Shown here: in pieces, positions 9,193-17,304 of the stretch | Layout: each line of letters opens with the position of its first letter | Numbering within the stretch: the first letter of the stretch is position 1 | DNA from: JBAXXL01 sp037127915 | Lineage (GTDB): Bacteria; Bacteroidota; Ignavibacteria; Kapaibacteriales; UBA2268 | Assembly (NCBI GenBank): GCA_037127915.1 | Contig: JBAXXL010000002.1 | Span: 1 to 64,000 of the forward strand | Direction: 5' to 3' | DNA length: 64,000 nucleotides | The notes under the pieces: model-generated | What the model was told of the DNA's origin: nothing | The model's database searches: none | What the model saw: the letters and a program-made list of their open reading frames with translations, nothing else | Program-made: the position numbers and the translations under genes

Positions 9193-9651
9193 ATGAAATT
9201 GCTAATAATCGCATTTATGGTGCTAATTACTAGTTGCACTTTTGTAAATGCACAGACAGATACTTTGGTTATCAAATTAAAGAATAACCAATCAGACAAA
9301 ATTGCAGTATCTCAAATTAAAAAGATTACATTTGAGAACGTAAGTGGAGTTCAGGAACATAACAAACAAACAAGTACTCTAATAATCAATGGGAATAATC
9401 CCAATCCTTTCCAAGAGAAAACAGATATAGAGTTTGAAATTACTACTTTAGGGAATGTAGAAATTTATATTTTTGATAACAATGGTAATCAAATTCAAGT
9501 GCTTGAGTGTATTAACTGCCAAATAGGGAAAAATACTGTGGTTTGGAACTGCTTGGACAAGAACAACAACCGAGTGCAGAGCGGAATTTACGTTTATGAA
9601 GTACGGTTTAATAATGAAATCAAATCAAAAAAAATGCTCATGGTTAAATAG
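9193..9651 (+). CDS. Minimal secreted protein: signal peptide, short linker and sorting-type domain
   Basis: 152 residues. I chose the second of two adjacent ATGs because AGGAG (9182-9186) is 6 bases before it. The signal peptide ends VNAQ. Residues ~22-50 hold one copy of a strand motif (KLKNNQSDKIAVSQIKKITFEN), also seen in the next gene. From about residue 65 to the end it has a FlgD-Ig-like T9SS sorting domain: NNPNPFQEKTDIEFEI, then IYIFDNNGNQI, VVWNCLDKNNNRV, QSGIYVYEV and a basic end. There is almost nothing between signal and sorting domain. It is probably co-transcribed with the gene 12 bases downstream. Confidence 0.8.
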   Translation: MKLLIIAFMVLITSCTFVNAQTDTLVIKLKNNQSDKIAVSQIKKITFENVSGVQEHNKQTSTLIINGNNPNPFQEKTDIEFEITTLGNVEIYIFDNNGNQIQVLECINCQIGKNTVVWNCLDKNNNRVQSGIYVYEVRFNNEIKSKKMLMVK

Positions 9652-9663
9652 GGAAGAGATAAC

Positions 9664-11052
9664 ATGAAAACATTTATACTTCTTATAATATTCTGTTTTG
9701 CTTTTGTTTTACAAGCTAATGCTCAAAATAGTCCGAAGATAATTTTTCAAATGAAAGCAGGAAATACGAGAACTTATAATCTCAGCGATATTGACAATAT
9801 CAAATTAACCAATTGTTCCGCTGATATGATGATGAATATTCATTCCAAGAAAACTCTATTAGATAGTTATCCAACAAATTCTATAAAATCAATTTTATTT
9901 GGTTTGAATTCTCAGAATCAAAAAATATTAACTATGGTATACTCCGACACTAAAATTAATACCATAAAGTATATTTTGGCTGAAATTGATAGCATAGTTT
10001 TCAAACAGGAAGCACAGCCAATTGACTTCTTTCCATTTGAAGTTGGTAGTGGTTGGGTATATTCATATACAGATTCAATTTTTGGGATATATTCCACGGG
10101 AAAATTTTCTATATCAACAGATGGTTTGTGGTTCTGTTCAATATTAGATAATCTCCCTTGGTATGGGAGAAAAGCGGCTATCTTTCACGTTGTAAAATTT
10201 AATGTAGAGGATGGAGTTAACGAAAAACTAAACATAAATAATATTTATTTATCGCAGGATGCAACTGGATTGTATAGTTGGCAGAGTCCTGATGCTGGTT
10301 GGAAAAAAGTTATTTCATTTACCGAAGCATCTTGGAAAGATTATTCGTTTTTGTTTACTTCTGGTTTATATAGTAATACAACCAAATTGAGTACAGGTAC
10401 TATTACTGTACCTGCAGGTAGTTTCAACACAATTCAAACTGGTTATTCATATTCCAATTATAGTGATCATTATGCAACTACATATAGAAGTGAAAGTCCA
10501 TTCGAATGTTATGCGGATAAAGTTGGTCTTGTATATGCACAAAGATCCTATTCTGAAAACCCTCAAGATCCAAATGATACTGATTTGTCTGATAAGGAAA
10601 AGGTTTCCTTAGTGGCAATGGGACAATTTAGTTTAATTGAATCAGAACCAAATGAATATCCGAATTTTGATCAAATTCCTTCAGAAATTTGTATGATAGA
10701 AGGAAGTGCAAATTCAAAAGACGCTTCAAGCCAAGATGGTCAAGGCAATCCCTTGCAGGATTGGTATGGTTTTAAAATATTAGGAGGATACAAAATGGTC
10801 TTACGCTGTTGGTATCAAGGAGGTTGTGCTACCGATCCAGGCTATGTTGAGGTTTCGTTATGGGAATATGATGCTAATAATAAGTTGATTTTCATTGATA
10901 AAGCAAAAACTTTTGTTGAAAAAGATTGTATCAAGCAAGCAGGACTTTTAGCGGATTTAAAGGCCAATACCAAATATTTTATCGGTGTAAGGGCTATTAA
11001 TGATAAAAACAATAACCAGCGTAGTTATCAGATATTTATAGGTCATCAATAG
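9664..11052 (+). CDS. Secreted protein of unknown function
   Basis: 462 residues with a clear signal peptide (cleavage after QANAQ). The first ~115 residues contain three degenerate copies of a strand motif, each a hydrophobic strand then a polar turn then I-D/K-S/N-I-x-F/L: MKAGNTRTYNLSDIDNIKL, NSIKSILF, and INTIKYILAEIDSIVF. The middle (about 120-310) is rich in aromatic beta-strands (WVYSYTDS). The C-terminal part (about 340-460) resembles an extracellular beta-sandwich that starts after MIEGSAN. No sorting domain is visible, unlike the preceding gene, so it may stay periplasmic or use another route. I do not recognise the family. Confidence 0.75.
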   Translation: MKTFILLIIFCFAFVLQANAQNSPKIIFQMKAGNTRTYNLSDIDNIKLTNCSADMMMNIHSKKTLLDSYPTNSIKSILFGLNSQNQKILTMVYSDTKINTIKYILAEIDSIVFKQEAQPIDFFPFEVGSGWVYSYTDSIFGIYSTGKFSISTDGLWFCSILDNLPWYGRKAAIFHVVKFNVEDGVNEKLNINNIYLSQDATGLYSWQSPDAGWKKVISFTEASWKDYSFLFTSGLYSNTTKLSTGTITVPAGSFNTIQTGYSYSNYSDHYATTYRSESPFECYADKVGLVYAQRSYSENPQDPNDTDLSDKEKVSLVAMGQFSLIESEPNEYPNFDQIPSEICMIEGSANSKDASSQDGQGNPLQDWYGFKILGGYKMVLRCWYQGGCATDPGYVEVSLWEYDANNKLIFIDKAKTFVEKDCIKQAGLLADLKANTKYFIGVRAINDKNNNQRSYQIFIGHQ

Positions 11053-11101
11053 AAATATTTGTAGTTTATATAATAATTCCAAGAATAAGCAGGAAAAATG
11101 G

Positions 11102-11140
11102 AAAAACTGTCCAGCATACAGCAGATGTCGGACAGTTTTT
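11102..11140. terminator. Bidirectional terminator
   Basis: AAAAACTGTCC (11102-11112) and GGACAGTTTTT (11130-11140) form an 11-base stem between two convergent genes. The A and T runs serve both strands. Confidence 0.8.
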
Positions 11141-11190
11141 CTACATAATTATAAATTATAGCTAAGACATTATAAAAGATTATTTTGATT

Positions 11191-11688
11191 CTAATCCATT
11201 TTAACGACTTTTATTTTTTTAACAACATCATCCTTCTTGATGATCAGATAATAACCGCCATTTGCATAATTAGAAAAATCCATTACATGGATCTTGTCAG
11301 TAATCATTAATTCATTTAGTATTTTATCTCCCTCCAGATTAACGAGAGACAGATAATAACATGTTGAATTTGATTGCGTTTCATCGCTTTCTTCGATACT
11401 CAGTTTATGAGTCATTGGATTAGGATAAACCTTTACAGTGAAGCCCGGTTCTGTTAAAATAACATCGTCGCCACCGGTTTCATTAGGTTGCTGAAATCCC
11501 TGAGTCAGAATAACTGTAGGTATGATTGCTGTTTCGACTATGGGCTCTCCTATACTATATGAAAGTTCAAAGTCTGTTGCTGAATAGCTTCCGCCGCCGG
11601 TATTAATAATGCTCCTCTCGATAGTAACTTGAGCATTTGCTATAAATGGAAGGCCGAAAACTATGAATAATATTAATATTTTTTTCAT
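11191..11688 (-). CDS. Short T9SS type A sorting-domain protein
   Basis: 165 residues. After the signal peptide (ending IANAQ) comes a segment of about 50 residues with the widespread pattern GGGSYSATDFELSYSIGEP and TQGFQQP, then a type A sorting domain beginning TVKVYPNPMTHKLSI and ending GGYYLIIKKDDVVKKIKVVKMD. Small proteins with this layout are common in the phylum and often lie beside larger surface proteins. Here it is just downstream, on the same strand, of the three giant repeat proteins. Function unknown. Confidence 0.8.
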   Translation of the reverse strand: MKKILILFIVFGLPFIANAQVTIERSIINTGGGSYSATDFELSYSIGEPIVETAIIPTVILTQGFQQPNETGGDDVILTEPGFTVKVYPNPMTHKLSIEESDETQSNSTCYYLSLVNLEGDKILNELMITDKIHVMDFSNYANGGYYLIIKKDDVVKKIKVVKMD

Positions 11689-11739
11689 TTGATTTTCCTT
11701 ATAAACAATTTCCTGTTATAAAACACTTTTATTTGAAAA

Positions 11740-14541
11740 TTATTTATCTTTAATAGCAGTTTTAAAATAATTATCATATTTTGGAAATCTTTCTAATCTT
11801 ATCGATTCACAGTCAAGTCTTTTTGCCACAATTCTATATGAAAAACTTATATTGGGTTCACCACTAACAAGTTTAACTTTAAAACATTTACTATCTTGTT
11901 CGGTTACGTATAATACACCCGGACCTTCTGATTGCAAGAAAACAAAATATTTCGTACTCAGATTGACAGTTTCAATAAATGTTTTATCAATCTGCACAGT
12001 TACTTCATTACCTAATAATTTTCCTGAACCATAGTCAGAAAAATAAACTTCTGCGCTTTCTTCGCAATAAAGTGCACGTGCACCGTCAGATGTCTCTACA
12101 ATAGCTGTTTTTAATCCGTTAGAAGATAATCCATAATTCGTGCTAGAATACACTAATGCAGAAATTCCATCAGTTTGTTTAGATTCTTGGCAATCAGCAA
12201 ATATTGTAAAGTAATAACAATTAGATTTAGCATATATAGCGGCATCCTGATTATCGGAAGAAGTAGATGGATTATTACCATAAATAAATGCCGCAGGCTG
12301 TTTGCCATTATGTTCGACCCAGACGGCAGGATAGGCACTTGAAGTATTAGTAGATTTAATATTTAAAGAATTGGCCTTAGTTGAATTTTCAATAGAAACA
12401 GTAGGATTTGGATTTCCTGTTCCAGAATATGTTGTCTTAAAATACCCTGCATTATTCAAACCATTTGTTTCAACAGCCAATGTGGCAGCGTTGTTTGATG
12501 CATTTGTTGTTTTAAAATATCCTGCATTGGCAATACCACTATTTTCTGCATATAAAGTCACATCATTAGTAGTTGTCTTTGTACAATAAAATAATCCGGC
12601 ACTACCATTACCATTGGTTTTCACTACAAGTGCATCTGAAGAATTCGAAGGATTATTGATTTCAAGAAATCCGGTCTTACCTGTACCAGTTGTTGCAACA
12701 TATAAAGCTTGTTGATTATTTGAAGGATTATTGATTTCTAAACAACCTGGTAAAAATGTTGAAGTTTGTGTGTTTCCTATTCTTATGGTGTTTGATTCTG
12801 ATGCCATACCGGAATTACCTATATAAATATTATTGGACCCTGTTGTTAAACTGGATCCTGCATTTTTCCCAATCCCAATATTTTCATTACCGGAAACACT
12901 ATTTTTTAAAGCTTCAAATCCCAAAGCAGTATTATCTTGGCCAGTTGTGTTCTGGTTTAAAGCTACCCTTCCTATAGCAACATTATTATCACCAGATATA
13001 TTATTAAATAATGAAAACGTTCCGATAGATGTATTTCTATTGCCGGTTGTATTTGCTTTCATTGCTCCATGTCCTATAGCAACATTATCTGACCCCGAAG
13101 AATTATTACTTAATACCGAAGATCCAATTGCTGCATTCCAATTACCACTTGTATTAGAATAAAGAGCTTTTACACCGAACGCATTGTTATCTACACCTGA
13201 GTTTGTTGCATTACCTAGAGCAAGTTTACCAAAAGCATTATTGTTAGAACTTGTTGTGTTTTTACATAAACTGCTATCTCCTACAGCGGTATTATTCGAA
13301 CCTATAGTATTTGAGTATAATGTATGTTTACCAATAGCCGTATTTTCCGAACCGCTTGTATTTGATTTTAAAGCATCTATTCCGACTCCAACATTATTAT
13401 TATTGCCGTCATCACTATAACCAGAATTTAAACCTAAAAAGACATTTGTTGCATCAGTTTTAGCATCAGTGAGTTCATCAATGGATTTTGCTCCAATCGA
13501 AGGTACATTTGTAATTTTACTCCAATCCACATCACTTATTTTGGCATTATTTATTTTTCCATCTCCAATTGTCGGATTCGGATATGTACCTGTTAAGTCA
13601 CCACCAACATTTCCGTTTGGTGGGAAGGATGTAGGTGCGCCCGTGATTTTTTGCCAAGCAACGTCACTTATTTTAGCATTATTTACTTTTCCATCACCGA
13701 TTGTTGGATTCGGGTAAGTACCTGTTAAGTCACCACCGGCATTTCCGTTTGGTGGAAATGTTGTCGGTGCACCAGTAATCTTAGACCATGCAACATCACT
13801 TATTTTAGCATTAGTTACTTTTCCATCCCCAATTGTAGGATTTGGGTATGTACCTGTCAGATCTCCACCAGCAGGACCTTTTGGAATTGCTGAAGCATTC
13901 TGTGAAAAATTAATAGAAGCAGTTGGACCATTCGGATTTGTTATTGTCAGGTTTCCATCAGTGTTTTGGATTCCCTGAATGCCATTACCTCCGCCTCCGG
14001 AAGATGTGATTGTGATTTTTTGTCCGCTTTTGTTAATCGTAGTACCGCCGCCACCTTCCAAAGTTACGACACCTTCCGTTCCGTTGATACTTTTAACAAA
14101 TCCGCCCGCGTTCGGCGATAAACCTTCGGCTAAATTAGCTTTTTCGGAATTCAGCGCATAAGGGACTGCTTGAAGGAGAGTTGTGCTCATCTCGCTGAAA
14201 TTTGTTCCACCGGCAGGGTCGATTTCTACTTTTAGGTAAATATCACCCGAATTCCAGTTAATAGTAGAGAATGCTCCTGTAATTACTTGTCCGCTACCCA
14301 TTACAACGGAAAACAAGCCGAACTTATTAGTACTAATGGAGTGGGTTTCAACATATAGATTTGTTCCCGGTAAAGGTCCTTTTATAAAGGAAAACCTTAC
14401 ACCAACCGGTTTATTATCCAGAACTGCTCCGTTGCTATTGTGTGCTACCGCCTGGTAGTTTATTCCCTTTTGCGTCTGGGAATTTAAAGTTGTTGATATT
14501 AGCAATAATGCTAAAGCCAACAGTAGTAATGATTTTTTCAT
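11740..14541 (-). CDS. Giant surface protein, head repeats, no S74 domain (copy 1 of 3)
   Basis: 933 residues. The order is: signal peptide (to ~21), N-terminal domain with KGINYQAVAHNSNG shared by all three paralogues (to ~210), three tandem 44-residue units around GGDLTGTYPNPTIGDGK (~225-355), and a head region of ~17-residue repeats of the type NTAIGxxALxSNTTGxxN (~365-580). Next come units with AGYFKTTNAS / AGLFYC, which resemble repeats in proteins carrying a GYF/ALYVE pattern. It ends in a ~85-residue module with KTFIETVNLSTKYFVFLQSEG, LYVTEQDSKCFKVKLVSGE and FSYRIVAKR. It lacks the S74 chaperone domain of its paralogues. The repeats suggest a trimeric beta-roll adhesin or fibre (inference). 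Confidence 0.75.
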   Translation of the reverse strand: MKKSLLLLALALLLISTTLNSQTQKGINYQAVAHNSNGAVLDNKPVGVRFSFIKGPLPGTNLYVETHSISTNKFGLFSVVMGSGQVITGAFSTINWNSGDIYLKVEIDPAGGTNFSEMSTTLLQAVPYALNSEKANLAEGLSPNAGGFVKSINGTEGVVTLEGGGGTTINKSGQKITITSSGGGGNGIQGIQNTDGNLTITNPNGPTASINFSQNASAIPKGPAGGDLTGTYPNPTIGDGKVTNAKISDVAWSKITGAPTTFPPNGNAGGDLTGTYPNPTIGDGKVNNAKISDVAWQKITGAPTSFPPNGNVGGDLTGTYPNPTIGDGKINNAKISDVDWSKITNVPSIGAKSIDELTDAKTDATNVFLGLNSGYSDDGNNNNVGVGIDALKSNTSGSENTAIGKHTLYSNTIGSNNTAVGDSSLCKNTTSSNNNAFGKLALGNATNSGVDNNAFGVKALYSNTSGNWNAAIGSSVLSNNSSGSDNVAIGHGAMKANTTGNRNTSIGTFSLFNNISGDNNVAIGRVALNQNTTGQDNTALGFEALKNSVSGNENIGIGKNAGSSLTTGSNNIYIGNSGMASESNTIRIGNTQTSTFLPGCLEINNPSNNQQALYVATTGTGKTGFLEINNPSNSSDALVVKTNGNGSAGLFYCTKTTTNDVTLYAENSGIANAGYFKTTNASNNAATLAVETNGLNNAGYFKTTYSGTGNPNPTVSIENSTKANSLNIKSTNTSSAYPAVWVEHNGKQPAAFIYGNNPSTSSDNQDAAIYAKSNCYYFTIFADCQESKQTDGISALVYSSTNYGLSSNGLKTAIVETSDGARALYCEESAEVYFSDYGSGKLLGNEVTVQIDKTFIETVNLSTKYFVFLQSEGPGVLYVTEQDSKCFKVKLVSGEPNISFSYRIVAKRLDCESIRLERFPKYDNYFKTAIKDK

Positions 14542-14565
14542 AAATTCCTCATAAATTTTAATATA

Positions 14566-17271
14566 TTATTTTAAATTAAACTGACTTTCCAGTTTTTCTA
14601 TTCTTTTTAATAAATCTTCATTAATCTTTTTTTGCTCAGATAAATCTTTTATTTGCCGGTTGTTTATTTCTTTTTGTTTTTTCAGTTCGTTCAATAACAG
14701 TACGGACAGCATTGGATATTGCACAGCGTCCGGAATTAATTCATTGGATGTTGAACCCGGGATTACGTCCTTTGCTTGTGCATATTCGACAAGCTCCGGA
14801 AGTACTTTAGAAACCTCTTCGGCTATTAATCCGAAATACTGCTTACCGTCCATTTTAGAAATATATGTTACAGGTCTTAGGTCGAATATTTTTTCCGTGT
14901 TGATTTCTAAGTCTCTGATATCCGTTTTGTAACGGGCTGAGGATGTACTTCGTTGCAACTGTCCATCTGAATTTATTCTGACATTAGCAGAAGAACCCGT
15001 AGATGACTGATAAATCCCTTGTATAAAACAAGTCGAATGGTTGGTACCGATTTTTATAACATTTGACTCACCTGCAGTACCCGTATTATTGATATAAATA
15101 TTATTGTTGCCTGTTGTTTGGTTAATGCCTGCTTGATAACCAATAGCAGTGTTATAACAACCTGTAGTATTTGCACATAAAGCTTTAGAACCCAGTGCTG
15201 TGTTTTGTGTTGCATCCCAACTATTGACAGCACCTGTTCCATTGTTATACAAAGCAGAATCGCCGATTGCAACAAGATTGCTTCTATCTTTGTTTTTGTA
15301 CAAAGAATAAGCACCAATTGCTACATTCGACCAACCCGAGGTGTTTTTATAGGAAGCATAGTATCCATTGGCGGTATTATAAGAGGGGTAGTTCCATGCC
15401 TCCCCCGACCCAAGTGCCCATGAACCAGTAGCAGTGTTGTAAGAGCCAGTAGATTCACCAAGGGCATTAGACCCAATTGCGGTGTTACCAGTAGTGCCCA
15501 GGTTCCTTCTGAGGGCCCAAGACCCAATTGCGGTGTTACTATGGCCAGTGGTGTTACTGGCAAGGGCATCAATTCCGATCGCTGTGTTAGCATTGCCCGA
15601 TGAGTTATTATAGAGAGCTTCGACCCCAATTGCAGTGTTACCATCGCCTTCGGTGTTAAGATAGAGAGCAAAAGATCCATTGGCTGTGTTATAATTGCCC
15701 GATGTGTTGGAATAGAGGGCTTCAAATCCATTGGCGGTATTTTCAAAACCCCTTGTATTGTAAAAGAGTGCTTTTGAGCCAACTGCTGTGTTACATGAAG
15801 CTACCCAAGAAGAATAATTTGTTGTACCTGTTCCATTATTAAACAAAGCAGAATCACCGATAGCCACTAGATTGTTTTTGTCTATATTTTTATACAAAGC
15901 CGCATTCCCGACTGCAACATTTGAGCAACCTGATGTATTCGAATAGAGTGCTTTGTTTCCTAAAGCAGAATTATTATAACCGGATGTATCTGAATATAAA
16001 GTTTTTGAACCAACAGCCGTATTTTTTCCTCCGGTTTTATTGTTAAACAAAGCAGAATCACCAATAGCGACAAGATTGCTTTTTGTTGTGTTTTTATAAA
16101 GTGCATCCTTACCGACAGCTACATTTGAATAGCCAGTCGTGTTGGAAAACTGGGTTTTCCTTCCTACAGATGTATTTGATGAACCGCTTGTATTTGATTT
16201 CAAAGCATCAATACCTATTGCTACATTATTATTATTTCCATCATCACTATTACCTGAGTTTAGCCCAAGGAAAACACTGGTTGTGTCGGTTTTCCCATCT
16301 GTCAGGTCATCTATACATTTCGCACCCAAAGCAGGTGCGCCAGTAATTTTGCCCCAGGCAATATCCTTAATCTTAGCATTTGTGATAGTTGTGTCTCTAA
16401 TATATTGATTGATTACTTTGCTGTTGCCGATTGTCGGATTTGGGTAAGTGCCTGTTAGGTCACCTCCTGCAGAGCCGTTTGGTGGAAATGACATTGGTGC
16501 CCCAGTAATTTTTCCCCATGCAACATCACTTATTTTAGCATTGTTTACTTTTCCATCACCGATTGTTGGATTGGGGTATGTACCTGTCAGATCTCCACCA
16601 GCAGGACCTTTTGGAATTGCTGAAGCATTCTGTGAAAAATTAATAGAAGCAGTTGGACCATTCGGATTTGTTATTGTCAGGTTTCCATCAGTGTTTTGGA
16701 TTCCCTGAATGCCATTACCTCCGCCTCCGGAAGATGTGATTGTGATTTTTTGTCCGCTTTTGTTAATCGTAGTACCGCCGCCACCTTCCAAAGTTACGAC
16801 ACCTTCCGTTCCGTTGATACTTTTAACAAATCCGCCCGCGTTCGGCGATAAACCTTCGGCTAAATTAGCTTTTTCGGAATTCAGCGCATAAGGGACTGCT
16901 TGAAGGAGAGTTGTGCTCATCTCGCTGAAATTTGTTCCACCGGCAGGGTCGATTTCTACTTTTAGGTAAATATCACCCGAATTCCAGTTAATAGTAGAGA
17001 ATGCTCCTGTAATTACTTGTCCGCTACCCATTACAACGGAAAACAAGCCGAACTTATTAGTACTAATGGAGTGGGTTTCAACATATAGATTTGTTCCCGG
17101 TAAAGGTCCTTTTATAAAGGAAAACCTTACACCAACCGGTTTATTATCCAGAACTGCTCCGTTGCTATTGTGTGCTACCGCCTGGTAGTTTATTCCCTTT
17201 TGCGTCTGGGAATTTAAAGTTGTTGATATTAGCAGTAAAGCAAATGTCAACAGTAGTAATGATTTTTTCAT
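14566..17271 (-). CDS. Giant surface protein with head repeats and S74 domain (copy 2 of 3)
   Basis: 901 residues. The N-terminal ~215 codons are virtually identical in DNA to copy 1 (about 640 bases, offset 2730). Two GGDLTGTYPNPTIG units follow, then a long run of ~17-residue NTAxGxxALYxN repeats interrupted three times by a SNLVAIGDSALxNN block. The C-terminal ~125 residues are a peptidase-S74 intramolecular chaperone: SSARYKTDI keeps the Ser and the Lys five residues on that form the self-cleaving dyad (SDxxLK in phage tailspikes), followed by QYFGLIAEEV and a C-terminal coiled coil. S74 domains trimerise beta-helical fibres and then cut themselves off. The start lies 33 bases after the stop of copy 3. 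Confidence 0.8.
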   Translation of the reverse strand: MKKSLLLLTFALLLISTTLNSQTQKGINYQAVAHNSNGAVLDNKPVGVRFSFIKGPLPGTNLYVETHSISTNKFGLFSVVMGSGQVITGAFSTINWNSGDIYLKVEIDPAGGTNFSEMSTTLLQAVPYALNSEKANLAEGLSPNAGGFVKSINGTEGVVTLEGGGGTTINKSGQKITITSSGGGGNGIQGIQNTDGNLTITNPNGPTASINFSQNASAIPKGPAGGDLTGTYPNPTIGDGKVNNAKISDVAWGKITGAPMSFPPNGSAGGDLTGTYPNPTIGNSKVINQYIRDTTITNAKIKDIAWGKITGAPALGAKCIDDLTDGKTDTTSVFLGLNSGNSDDGNNNNVAIGIDALKSNTSGSSNTSVGRKTQFSNTTGYSNVAVGKDALYKNTTKSNLVAIGDSALFNNKTGGKNTAVGSKTLYSDTSGYNNSALGNKALYSNTSGCSNVAVGNAALYKNIDKNNLVAIGDSALFNNGTGTTNYSSWVASCNTAVGSKALFYNTRGFENTANGFEALYSNTSGNYNTANGSFALYLNTEGDGNTAIGVEALYNNSSGNANTAIGIDALASNTTGHSNTAIGSWALRRNLGTTGNTAIGSNALGESTGSYNTATGSWALGSGEAWNYPSYNTANGYYASYKNTSGWSNVAIGAYSLYKNKDRSNLVAIGDSALYNNGTGAVNSWDATQNTALGSKALCANTTGCYNTAIGYQAGINQTTGNNNIYINNTGTAGESNVIKIGTNHSTCFIQGIYQSSTGSSANVRINSDGQLQRSTSSARYKTDIRDLEINTEKIFDLRPVTYISKMDGKQYFGLIAEEVSKVLPELVEYAQAKDVIPGSTSNELIPDAVQYPMLSVLLLNELKKQKEINNRQIKDLSEQKKINEDLLKRIEKLESQFNLK

Positions 17272-17304
17272 AAATTCCTCATAAATTCCTCATAAATTCA
17301 ATAT

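Noticed and set aside
12756..13717. Several plus-strand frames of 70-110 residues within the first giant protein
   Set aside because: They are antisense shadows of the repeats; their repeated L/P-rich content follows from the codons of the real gene.
15321..15782. 153-residue frame in another frame of copy 2
   Set aside because: Shadow of the 51-base repeats of the real gene; no signal or motif.
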